64,000 bases of DNA, from contig CALJUX010000080.1 in assembly GCA_937978655.1 (NCBI GenBank), positions 1-64,000 of the forward strand, written 5' to 3'. The DNA comes from an uncultured Chromatiaceae bacterium (GTDB taxonomy: Bacteria > Pseudomonadota > Gammaproteobacteria > Enterobacterales > Alteromonadaceae). The notes below the pieces were generated by a model. It was not told the DNA's origin. It saw only the letters and a program-made list of their open reading frames with translations, and did not search any database. Both the position numbers and the translations under genes were made by a program. Positions 45,040 to 52,838 of the stretch are shown in pieces (position 1 is the first letter of the stretch; every line of letters begins with the position of its first letter).

Positions 45040-45813
45040 GTGAGCAAGCATATGTACAAAGCATTATTCGTAGTCGCAGCGCTGGCTGCAGGTCAGGCAA
45101 GTGCGACTTTAGTCACCAACGGCAGCTTTGAGAGCAATCCGAATTCAGGCGTTGTTTATGACGGCAACGCCCAAAACAAACCAATCGGTACATTTGACGA
45201 CTACGGCACGCTGGGCAAAGGCTACAGCTGGGCGGTCGCCGGTTCTTTACCAGGCTGGAATGTGTTTTACGGACCCGGTGTAGAAGTTCAGTTCAACAAT
45301 ACCTTAGGCTTTAACGCGCAGGACGGTAACCGTTATCTGGAAATGGACACCCACTTTGCCTACAACAAGCCAGGTAACAGCAACTCAGGAATTTTCCAGC
45401 AGTTGTCCGGGCTGCAGGTCGGTGCCACTTACGAATTGTCGTTCTGGTATCGCGCACGCACCACAGCTGCAGATGACAACGGCTTAGGCGTGTACTGGGA
45501 ACCCGATGCGTCCTTGTTAAGCCAGTCCAACTATATTTCCAACGTGGACTACAGCGTTCAGGCCGGAAACGACAAAGCCTGGACCCAATATAAAGTAACG
45601 CTGGTTGCCTCTTCCAGCCAGATGGTACTGGGTTTTGGTGGCTTAGGCGACAAACTGTATAACGCGAACGCTGCTGCAAACGGCAATGGTAAAGGCGCAT
45701 TACTGGATAATGTCAGCCTGAACTTCATCAAAGCACCAGTAACAGCACCGGCCACTGCAGGTTTATTTGCGCTGGCTGCTTTCGGTTTAATGCTGCGTCG
45801 TCGCCAAGCGTAA
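45040..45813 (+). CDS. Secreted protein with PEP-CTERM-like C-terminal sorting signal
   Basis: About 257 aa. N-terminal signal peptide (MYKALFVVAALAAGQASA), then a beta-sandwich domain opening LVTNGSFESNP and containing YLEMDTHFAYNKPG, FQQLSGLQVGATYELSFWYRAR and LLDNVSLNF, the layout of DUF642/CBM-like carbohydrate-binding domains. The C-terminus, APATAGLFALAAFGLMLRRR followed by QA, has the three parts of an exosortase substrate (short motif, hydrophobic helix, Arg cluster), but the motif reads A-P-A-T rather than P-E-P. Start is GTG at 45040 (AGGAG at 8 nt) or ATG at 45052. Likely an extracellular matrix protein for the adjacent polysaccharide. Confidence 0.85.
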   Translation: MSKHMYKALFVVAALAAGQASATLVTNGSFESNPNSGVVYDGNAQNKPIGTFDDYGTLGKGYSWAVAGSLPGWNVFYGPGVEVQFNNTLGFNAQDGNRYLEMDTHFAYNKPGNSNSGIFQQLSGLQVGATYELSFWYRARTTAADDNGLGVYWEPDASLLSQSNYISNVDYSVQAGNDKAWTQYKVTLVASSSQMVLGFGGLGDKLYNANAAANGNGKGALLDNVSLNFIKAPVTAPATAGLFALAAFGLMLRRRQA

Positions 45814-45832
45814 ACTCATTGAGTGTGTAAAG

Positions 45833-45860
45833 AAGGAGTCCGGATGGGCTCCTTTTTTTA
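45833..45860 (+). terminator. Rho-independent terminator after the PEP-CTERM-like gene
   Basis: Stem AAGGAGTCC/GGGCTCCTT (one G-T pair), loop GGAT, then a run of seven or more T. Starts 20 nt after the stop codon. Confidence 0.85.
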
Positions 45861-45890
45861 TTCGCCAGCGCTACCCAACAACGGCGCGGG

Positions 45891-46316
45891 TCATTCCCGT
45901 CCTGTGGTTTTGATCAGGCTCTGCAGCGAATACCAGACCGCAACCGCCAGCAGCAGTCCGGTGATTGACATGACAAAATCATCAAGTGACGCCGTACGAA
46001 ATGTCAGGGTTGACTGAAACCATTCGTCCCCGGCATAGGCAAATCCTGTCAGGATAAATGCGCCGGCTTGCAGCAGTGGCCGCAGGCGGTACAACCGCAT
46101 CAACCAGCCAACACAGAGCGGCAGTGAAAAACCCAGCAACAGATGCATATTCTTGTCCGAGCCCAGCAGGTGCTCAATCTGCATCACCAGTGGTTGCCCG
46201 GCCAGTAAGTAGCGGGTGGCCCAGATCCCAAGCAACACCAACAACAACAGCATGACAACAAGGTCCAGCAGCACACGCACGCGACGTAAATATTTTCGGC
46301 TTTTGGATCCTGACAT
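45891..46316 (-). CDS. VanZ-like membrane protein
   Basis: 141 aa with four hydrophobic helices (~20-40, 62-80, 84-100, 118-135). VanZ-family signatures: DKNMHLLLGFSLPL (D-K-x2-H), a GDEWFQ motif (equivalent to Y-E-x2-Q) and SLDDFVMSITG (D-x-D/N-x4-N/T-G). Function in polysaccharide clusters is not established. VanZ domains occur fused to or beside exosortases in some bacteria, which is notable since a PEP-CTERM-like gene is adjacent and convergent. Last gene of the right polysaccharide gene set. ATG at 46316. Confidence 0.8.
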   Translation of the reverse strand: MSGSKSRKYLRRVRVLLDLVVMLLLLVLLGIWATRYLLAGQPLVMQIEHLLGSDKNMHLLLGFSLPLCVGWLMRLYRLRPLLQAGAFILTGFAYAGDEWFQSTLTFRTASLDDFVMSITGLLLAVAVWYSLQSLIKTTGRE

Positions 46317-46355
46317 TACCAAATTTCCCTGTCCTTACCTGCCAGCACTGCCGGT

Positions 46356-47258
46356 TCAGGCTTTACGCTGGTTAAACCACAACCACAAACGTGGGAACCA
46401 GCGCCCCACCACAGCTTTGATATACAACAGCGGCCAGAATAGGCCGCCATATTGACGGATAAAATACAGCCACTCTGGCAACGGCGGGCATTTAGTCGGA
46501 AGTGTCATCCAGCGGACCCGCTCTGCCATCGGTACGGACACATCTTTAATCGAACCTTTGAGCGGGTTTAAGGCACAAGCCCCGAACAAGCCTGGGGCTA
46601 TCAACAGCGCGAATCCGGCGCGACGCAGCCGAATACTGTAATCAAAATCACCCATACTGTGCGTAAAACGGTCTGACAAAATCCCAATGGTCTGAGCGGC
46701 CTGTGCCGGGATCAGACATAAGTTGCCATTGACATAATCACACAGCTGGGCTGTGTCCCCCGGCGTCACCACCGGGCCGATATTCAGCGGCAACCAGCGA
46801 GAAGCGGCACGACGGCCACCGTAGCTGAAAATGTGCTGCTGCGGGTCCTGCATGGTGCCAACCACAGCCCCGACACAAAAGTGCCCCACCTGTTCCGGCG
46901 CAGCCCCTGTTTGGCCAGGATGATGCCGGTCATAACAATCCACCAGGCGCTGCACCGCATCAGGCAACAAGGTCACATCATCGTTGAGCCATAAATAAAA
47001 ATCGGCCGGACTTACCATTGCCGCCAACCAGCACTTGCGCATACCACCGTTCCAGAACAAGCGGCCATTGCCCTCAAGCAGCTGCACGGCTGGAAAATGC
47101 TGCTGTACTGCCGCAGCAGTGCCATCCTGACTGCCGTCATCAACTAACCAGACGGTCAGACTGACATTTTGACATTGCTGGGCAAATAAGGACTGTAAAC
47201 AACTTAAAGTTTTGGCTTTACGATTGTGGCAAGTGAGCAGCACAGCTATCTGACGCAT
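46356..47258 (-). CDS. Glycosyltransferase family 2
   Basis: 300-aa GT-A enzyme: AVLLTCHNR at the N-terminus, the nucleotide-binding VDDGSQDGT (about 36-44), WNGGMRKCW, and the metal-binding LNDDVTLLPDA (about 90-100). GDFDYSIRLRRAGF near residue 205 is the acceptor-side acidic motif. The C-terminus is hydrophobic and may touch the membrane. Its start overlaps the stop of the acetyltransferase gene by 1 nt (TAATG). The sugar transferred is unknown; similarity is to rhamnosyl/galactosyl-type enzymes only in broad terms. Confidence 0.88.
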   Translation of the reverse strand: MRQIAVLLTCHNRKAKTLSCLQSLFAQQCQNVSLTVWLVDDGSQDGTAAAVQQHFPAVQLLEGNGRLFWNGGMRKCWLAAMVSPADFYLWLNDDVTLLPDAVQRLVDCYDRHHPGQTGAAPEQVGHFCVGAVVGTMQDPQQHIFSYGGRRAASRWLPLNIGPVVTPGDTAQLCDYVNGNLCLIPAQAAQTIGILSDRFTHSMGDFDYSIRLRRAGFALLIAPGLFGACALNPLKGSIKDVSVPMAERVRWMTLPTKCPPLPEWLYFIRQYGGLFWPLLYIKAVVGRWFPRLWLWFNQRKA

Positions 47259-47857
47259 TACAGCTGCCTCAGCACTTTTGCCGGTTGCCCGCCAGCCAGA
47301 CAACCAGACGGAATGTCTGAGACGACCACAGAATTTGCCGCGATCACAGCGCCTGCGCCAATCCGAACGCCTTTTAACACGACGACATTCATGCCAAGCC
47401 AGACATCATCGGCAATATCCACGGCCGCACTGGCGCCCGGTTCGCCGCGCTGACGTGCCAGCGCATCGGTGGGATGGCGGTCGGTGTCGGTGATAGTCAC
47501 GTTAGCACCACACATCACGCGCTGACCCAGCGTGATCTGCTGCTGCGCCGCGATAACGGTGCCACTGAAGCCGCAGCCGTCGCCGACTTGCAATGTCGCG
47601 CCGGCGCCAGCGCTGAAAAAGCAGCGGCGGTTAAGGCCAATAGTGTTGGACGATGGCGCGGAACGAAACACCAGGTCACGCCCAAGGACAATGCGCCCGG
47701 CCGGGTGGCGAATAAACCGTGCAGTCCCATAAAAATGGGCAGGCCCGCTAAACTCTACGCCCCACAACCAGCCAACACCACGCATCAGCAGAGTACACAG
47801 CTCACGCGTAATAATTTGCTGTAACTGAAAACAACGGTAGACCAGAGCGCCCTTCAC
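47258..47857 (-). CDS. Left-handed beta-helix acyltransferase (polysaccharide O-acetyltransferase)
   Basis: 199 aa. Hexapeptide repeats from about residue 70 (GAGATLQVGDGCGFSGTVI, ITLGQRVMCGANVTI) with the catalytic-His region TDTDRHP and the C-terminal coils VWLGMNVVVLKGVRIGAGAVIAANSVV; it closes with GQPAKVLRQL as in the WcaF/maltose acetyltransferase group. Expected to acetylate a sugar of the repeat unit using acetyl-CoA. The start is GTG at 47857 with AAGGA 6 nt upstream. Confidence 0.86.
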   Translation of the reverse strand: MKGALVYRCFQLQQIITRELCTLLMRGVGWLWGVEFSGPAHFYGTARFIRHPAGRIVLGRDLVFRSAPSSNTIGLNRRCFFSAGAGATLQVGDGCGFSGTVIAAQQQITLGQRVMCGANVTITDTDRHPTDALARQRGEPGASAAVDIADDVWLGMNVVVLKGVRIGAGAVIAANSVVVSDIPSGCLAGGQPAKVLRQL

Positions 47858-47941
47858 ATTTGTTCCTTCGCTTGTGCCCCATCCAGGCAGATATTCAAAA
47901 TAACATCAACATTATCATAAATTTGGCTACTGGTCCTGCCA

Positions 47942-49159
47942 TCAGTACTGCGCCAGTACCCGGCGACAGCGCCGGATAGCAGGGATAGCTACAGCACATT
48001 CGCCCAGCAGCATGGCAAATAACGCCCCCCAGAGCCCGCCGCAGTAAAGCCCAAGCAACACCAAAGGCAGCGTCACCAAGCTGGCCCGCCAGGTCACCCT
48101 GGCCAGATAGTGAAATTGATCTACCGCCTGCAATAAAGTGCAGGCGGGACTTCGTATACTGCGTAGTAAAGCCGCGGCGGCGATAAAACCCACACAAGCA
48201 ATAAAGGATGACCAACTGCTCTGCTCAGGCCAAAGCCATGTCGGCGCAAGCCATAACAACAGCAACAGCACGAGCAGATTCAGCACAAACGCCAGCAGAT
48301 TCAGCCAGATAAATGAACGCCACAGCGCCCGCAATGTGGCACCATCGGCCGCCGCCGCCGCGCGCGCCAGCCGGGGTCTTTCAATCTGCGCCAGGCTGCT
48401 TTGCACCAATGTCATCGGCCGCAAAAACAACCCGGCGGCCGCAACCGGCGCAAAAGCGGCGGCACCTTGCAACAGCACTATCAGATACTGATGACTATTG
48501 GCGGTGAGTTCCGCAGTCAGTACACCAAACAACGCTGGCTTGCCTTGCTGCTGATAACCATGACGACACAAACGCCAGTCTGACCGCGCTTGCACTGCCG
48601 CCTGCAACAGTCGCCGACACGGCCACAAACCGGCTATTGCCGCGACCATCAGGATCAGGCCCGACGATGATATCGTCACCCATTGCAGCCACCAGATCAG
48701 CGCAGCCCCGGCCAACGCGGTCAGACTGAAACTCAAATCAGCGGCAATGACCTGCGCCGGCGCATCATTTTGCTGCACACAACGACAGAACCAGCGCAGC
48801 TGCAATAACACAGAACTGCACAACAACAGCACCACCGCATCGGCCGCAACGCCCTGCAACCACAACACCACACCTTGCACTGCGGCAAAGAGCAGCGCCA
48901 GCAAAAATGCCAGCGCCAGCATCGGCCTCACTGTGCCAGGACTCACCTCGCCATGACGGCTGGCGATTAGCAAAGGCGCACCAAACAGTGCATTGCTGAG
49001 GCTATAGGCAAAGGCTTGTAATACCAGATAAAAGGCAAAAGCGCCGTAAACAGTGTTATTGCCCTGCAGCAACAACAACCAACCGAGCAGAAATGACGAC
49101 AAGGCATAAGCGCTGTTGGCGAACAGCGCCCACAACCGGCGGTCTTGCCAGCGCTTCAT
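47942..49159 (-). CDS. Polysaccharide flippase-like membrane protein (MOP/Wzx type)
   Basis: 405 aa with about 11-12 hydrophobic helices and a basic N-terminus (MKRWQDRRLW). The segment ANSAYALSSFLLGWLLL is typical of MOP-superfamily flippases, and the central TANSHQYLIVLLQGAAAFAPVAAAGLF matches the pattern of helix 7-8 in Wzx-like proteins. Expected to flip lipid-linked repeat units. Its ATG overlaps the stop of the acyltransferase gene (ATGA). A second, unrelated-looking flippase lies at 59.8-61.1 kb. Confidence 0.8.
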   Translation of the reverse strand: MKRWQDRRLWALFANSAYALSSFLLGWLLLLQGNNTVYGAFAFYLVLQAFAYSLSNALFGAPLLIASRHGEVSPGTVRPMLALAFLLALLFAAVQGVVLWLQGVAADAVVLLLCSSVLLQLRWFCRCVQQNDAPAQVIAADLSFSLTALAGAALIWWLQWVTISSSGLILMVAAIAGLWPCRRLLQAAVQARSDWRLCRHGYQQQGKPALFGVLTAELTANSHQYLIVLLQGAAAFAPVAAAGLFLRPMTLVQSSLAQIERPRLARAAAAADGATLRALWRSFIWLNLLAFVLNLLVLLLLLWLAPTWLWPEQSSWSSFIACVGFIAAAALLRSIRSPACTLLQAVDQFHYLARVTWRASLVTLPLVLLGLYCGGLWGALFAMLLGECAVAIPAIRRCRRVLAQY

Positions 49160-50208
49160 CCGCGCCGCCCAAGCAATAACAGGCACAGCAATGGCCGCGG
49201 CATGATCAAAGCCCGATAAACTGCACTGAGCAGATAAAACAGCAGAAAAGGCATGCACAACAGAAGGATATCCAAAGAAGGCTGTGGCACGCTGTGATGC
49301 CAGCACTTGCCGGCTAAAGTTAACAGCGGTTCATGCGCGGCAAAGACAAAAAACACCGTATCGCTGCGCACACCGGTGCTTTGTGCCGGCAACGTTTCCG
49401 ACTGCAGTTGACCGGCCTGGCGGATCGCCAGATTCCAGACCCACAAGGTGCCGGCCAGAATTGAGGCGGGCCAGACCCAGCCAAACCATGTTGCCCCGGC
49501 TTGCCCGGCCGTGACAGCAGACAGCAAAATCAGACCGGCCCATCCCGGCAACAGCACCCGAAATGCCCAATCCGGCAGCTTCAGGCTGGCGCCTTGTAAG
49601 GCCACCACCGCGCCGAGACCAAAAAACACTGTAGACACTAACGCCGGCTGAAACCAGGGCCATTGCTGAAACAAAAACAGCGCAACCAGACCCAAGGCGG
49701 CCGTGATCCGCAACAGCCGCCACAACCAATAAAACAGCGGAGCCAGCAGAGTCAGCAACAATAAATCGCGGATAAACCAGAACTGATAGGCCAGCGGATT
49801 ACGGTCAATCCCAATGATTAAGCTGACAAATTCGGCGACAGATCGGGCTCTGGCACCAGCCGGGTTGTTCACCCAATGCGCGGGGCCAAACCACAGCAAC
49901 AGGTTATACGCCAGAAACAGCAACAAGCCCCAGCTCAACAGCGGTACACCGAGGCGAACCAGCCGGTGCTGTGCCAGTTGCCGGTATGCCGGCCAGGTGT
50001 TTTGCCAGTGTCTGAACAGCAACCAGGCCGCACAGAAAAAAAACAGCGGCCTTGCCACGCGCAGGGTTTGCTCCAGCATCAGCCAGAAAGGTGACGGAGC
50101 GAGGCGCAGCAATGGCAACGTGTGCAGCATCAGCACGGCCAGCATGAGCGGCACCCGCAACCGGTGAATGGCAAGGCTCAGTGTGGGAGCGAGCGGTGCT
50201 GCGGCCAT
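49156..50208 (-). CDS. Acyltransferase family 3 membrane protein
   Basis: 350 aa with about ten helices. It has the HTL...RVARPLFFFCAAWLLFRHW opening, QFWFIRDLLLLTLLAPLFYWL in the middle, and a FVFAAHEPLLTL segment late in the protein, all characteristic of acyltransferase-3 (WcaH/OafA-like) enzymes that acylate polysaccharides in the membrane (acetyl, succinyl or similar). Starts 3 nt after gmm and is coupled to the flippase gene. Confidence 0.85.
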   Translation of the reverse strand: MAAAPLAPTLSLAIHRLRVPLMLAVLMLHTLPLLRLAPSPFWLMLEQTLRVARPLFFFCAAWLLFRHWQNTWPAYRQLAQHRLVRLGVPLLSWGLLLFLAYNLLLWFGPAHWVNNPAGARARSVAEFVSLIIGIDRNPLAYQFWFIRDLLLLTLLAPLFYWLWRLLRITAALGLVALFLFQQWPWFQPALVSTVFFGLGAVVALQGASLKLPDWAFRVLLPGWAGLILLSAVTAGQAGATWFGWVWPASILAGTLWVWNLAIRQAGQLQSETLPAQSTGVRSDTVFFVFAAHEPLLTLAGKCWHHSVPQPSLDILLLCMPFLLFYLLSAVYRALIMPRPLLCLLLLGRRG

Positions 50209-50211
50209 TTA

Positions 50212-50670
50212 TCAGCCGAAATAGGCTTTGGTGTGCTGATGCACCGCCGGATCAGCCAATAATTCGGCCACAGTAAACCAGCGATAGCGGCCATGTTGCT
50301 GTGGCGGCAGCGCCTGCAGATCGCTTAAGTTGTCACCAACCGCCAGCTCACAGGCGATGGCCACATAATGGGTCGATGGTGTGTCACCAAACACCGAATC
50401 CGGGTAAAAATGATCAAAAGGCCGCAACCACCCCACATCCGCGAAGGGAAAAGCGATGCCAAGCTCTTCGCTGGTCAGGCGGTTAAAAGCACAGGCCAAG
50501 GCCTCCATTTTACGGATCCGGCCGCCGGGCACAAACCAATACCCCTTTGCAGGTCTGTTCATCCGCTCGCCCAGCAAAATCTCGCCCTGGCTGTTACGCA
50601 CAATCAAATCGAGCGACACCAGCGGTGTCGCATCAATCACAGTGCTGAACAGGGCATCAGCTAAAAACAT
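50212..50670 (-). CDS. gmm: GDP-mannose mannosyl hydrolase (Nudix)
   Basis: 152 aa, close to E. coli Gmm (WcaH). MFLADALFSTVIDATPLVSLD at the N-terminus, RPAKGYWFVPGGRI and the modified Nudix box GGRIRKMEALACAFNRLTSEELG, which lacks the usual final residues as in all GDP-mannose hydrolases. Hydrolyses GDP-mannose or GDP-fucose and may tune sugar-nucleotide pools. The ATG at 50670 has GGAGG upstream. Located just after fcl, as in the colanic acid cluster. Confidence 0.92.
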   Translation of the reverse strand: MFLADALFSTVIDATPLVSLDLIVRNSQGEILLGERMNRPAKGYWFVPGGRIRKMEALACAFNRLTSEELGIAFPFADVGWLRPFDHFYPDSVFGDTPSTHYVAIACELAVGDNLSDLQALPPQQHGRYRWFTVAELLADPAVHQHTKAYFG

Positions 50671-50681
50671 CAGCGCCTCCG

Positions 50682-51647
50682 TCAGGCCCGGAACGAGTCC
50701 TGATGGGCTAAAAACCATTGATAAGTGCTGGTAAGCCCCTGCTCCAGCGAAGTACCTGCTTTCCAGCCGAGCGCCGCAAGGCGGCTGACATCCATCAGCT
50801 TCCGTGGGGCCCCATCTGGTTTGCTGCTGTCAAACGCAATACTGCCCTGATAGCCCACCACTTTAGCCACGGTTTCAACCAGCTCGCGAATAGTGCAATC
50901 GACGCCGGAGCCGACGTTAATATGGCTCAACATCACGTCGGTATGCTGCTGATAGACACTGTCGGCAAGGTTCATCACAAACACACTGGCAGCAGCCATA
51001 TCATCGACATGCAAAAACTCCCGCATCGGTTTACCGCTGCCCCACGCCACGACTTCCGCAGCGCCGGAGAGCTTCGCTTCATGAAACCGGCGTAATAAGG
51101 CCGGGATCACATGGCTGTTTTGCGGGTGGAAATTATCATTCGGGCCATACAGATTGGTTGGCATCACCGAGCGGTAATCGCGGCCAAACTGACGGTTATA
51201 ACTTTCACACAGTTTGATTCCGGCGATTTTAGCCACCGCATAAGGCTCATTGGTTGGCTCCAGGGTGCCGGTGAGCAGCGCCTGCTCCGTCATCGGCTGC
51301 GTCGCCAGTTTCGGATAAATACAGCTGGAGCCAAGGAACAGCAACTTCTGCACTCCGGCCTGATGGGCGCTGTGAATGATATTGCATTGCACCATCAGGT
51401 TTTCGTAAATGAAATCCGCCGGGTAGGTGCTGTTGGCGACAATGCCGCCCACTTTTGCCGCGGCCAGATACACCTGATCTATCGCAGCCTCCGCAAAAAA
51501 GGCGCTGACCTGCGCCTGCGAAGTTAACTCCAGCTCGCTGCGGCTGCGCAGCACCAGCTCATTGTGCGGGTTTTGTTGCAATTGGCGCACAATTGCCGAG
51601 CCCACCATGCCGTTGTGACCGGCCACAAAAATTCGGGTCTTTTTCAT
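50682..51647 (-). CDS. fcl: GDP-L-fucose synthase
   Basis: Epimerase-reductase that turns GDP-4-keto-6-deoxymannose into GDP-L-fucose. 321 aa: SDR-type Rossmann motif GHNGMVGSAIVR, FLGSSCIYPKLA (catalytic Ser/Cys), and the active-site Tyr-Lys pair in NEPYAVAKIAG. PTNLYGPNDNFHPQNSHVIPA is the fucose synthase signature. The ATG at 51647 is chosen; three further in-frame ATGs occur within 60 nt upstream. Paired with gmd. Confidence 0.93.
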   Translation of the reverse strand: MKKTRIFVAGHNGMVGSAIVRQLQQNPHNELVLRSRSELELTSQAQVSAFFAEAAIDQVYLAAAKVGGIVANSTYPADFIYENLMVQCNIIHSAHQAGVQKLLFLGSSCIYPKLATQPMTEQALLTGTLEPTNEPYAVAKIAGIKLCESYNRQFGRDYRSVMPTNLYGPNDNFHPQNSHVIPALLRRFHEAKLSGAAEVVAWGSGKPMREFLHVDDMAAASVFVMNLADSVYQQHTDVMLSHINVGSGVDCTIRELVETVAKVVGYQGSIAFDSSKPDGAPRKLMDVSRLAALGWKAGTSLEQGLTSTYQWFLAHQDSFRA

Positions 51648-51716
51648 CGTCATTTTCAGTTCCATCGGGCCACCGTGAACCACGGCAGCCGCACCAGGCA
51701 TCAATCCAGCGTTTGC

Positions 51717-52838
51717 TTATTCCAGCGACACGCTGACGTCATAGCCGTGTTGCTTTAACAAGGCGTGTTGTTTGGCTTTGTTCAGGTCGTGTGCCACCAT
51801 TTCTGCACACATTTCGCCAACGGTAATTTCCGGCACCCAGCCCAGTTTTTGTTTGGCTTTGGCCGGATCGCCGAGCAGCGTTTCCACCTCCGCCGGGCGG
51901 AAATAACGCGGGTCAACTTTCACAATCACATCGCCGACTGATACTTTGGGTGCCCGCGTGACATCGACCGCTGTCACTGTCGCCACTTCATTCACGCCTT
52001 CACCACTGAAAGCCAGCGTGATGCCGGCTTCCTGCGCCGCCATCCGGACAAATTCGCGTACCGAAATTTGCGTGCCGGTAGCGATGACAAAATCTTCGGC
52101 ATGGTCTTGCTGCAACATCAGCCATTGCATCCGGACATAATCTTTGGCATGGCCCCAATCGCGCAGCGCGTCCATGTTGCCAAGGTACAGGCATGGCTCT
52201 AAGCCATAGGCAATATTGGCAATAGCGCGGGTGATTTTACGGGTCACGAAAGTTTCACCGCGGCGCGGCGATTCATGATTAAACAAAATGCCGTTACAGG
52301 CGTACATGCCATATGATTCGCGGTAATTGACCGTGATCCAATAAGCATAAAGTTTGGCCACCGCATAAGGTGAGCGCGGATAAAACGGCGTGGTTTCTTT
52401 TTGCGGAATTTCCTGCACTAAGCCGTATAGCTCGGACGTTGACGCCTGATAAAACCGGGTTTTCTTTTCCAGGCCCAGTAAACGAATGGCTTCGAGTAAC
52501 CGCAAAGTGCCCATCGCGTCTACATCCGCGGTATATTCCGGGCTTTCAAACGACACCGCCACATGCGACTGCGCGCCTAAGTTGTACACTTCGTCCGGCT
52601 GCACTTCCTGCAAAATGCGGGTTAAATTCGACGAATCAGTTAAATCGCCATAATGCAGAATAAAATTTTTATTTTCGATATGCGGGTCCTGATAGATATG
52701 GTCCACCCGCTGGGTATTAAATGACGAGGCCCGGCGTTTAATGCCATGCACGATATAACCTTTCTCCAACAGAAACTCTGCCAGATAAGAGCCATCCTGG
52801 CCGGTAACACCGGTGATTAATGCGACTTTTTGCGTCAT
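51717..52838 (-). CDS. gmd: GDP-mannose 4,6-dehydratase
   Basis: First step from GDP-mannose to GDP-fucose. 373 aa: GVTGQDGSYLAEFLLEKG with the NADP-binding glycine motif, RRASSFNTQRVDHIY, the catalytic STSELYG and Tyr-Lys pair in SPYAVAKLYAYW, and NHESPRRGETFVTRKI. The last four bases overlap with wcaI (ATGA). With manB, manC and fcl it completes GDP-L-fucose synthesis inside the window. Confidence 0.96.
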   Translation of the reverse strand: MTQKVALITGVTGQDGSYLAEFLLEKGYIVHGIKRRASSFNTQRVDHIYQDPHIENKNFILHYGDLTDSSNLTRILQEVQPDEVYNLGAQSHVAVSFESPEYTADVDAMGTLRLLEAIRLLGLEKKTRFYQASTSELYGLVQEIPQKETTPFYPRSPYAVAKLYAYWITVNYRESYGMYACNGILFNHESPRRGETFVTRKITRAIANIAYGLEPCLYLGNMDALRDWGHAKDYVRMQWLMLQQDHAEDFVIATGTQISVREFVRMAAQEAGITLAFSGEGVNEVATVTAVDVTRAPKVSVGDVIVKVDPRYFRPAEVETLLGDPAKAKQKLGWVPEITVGEMCAEMVAHDLNKAKQHALLKQHGYDVSVSLE

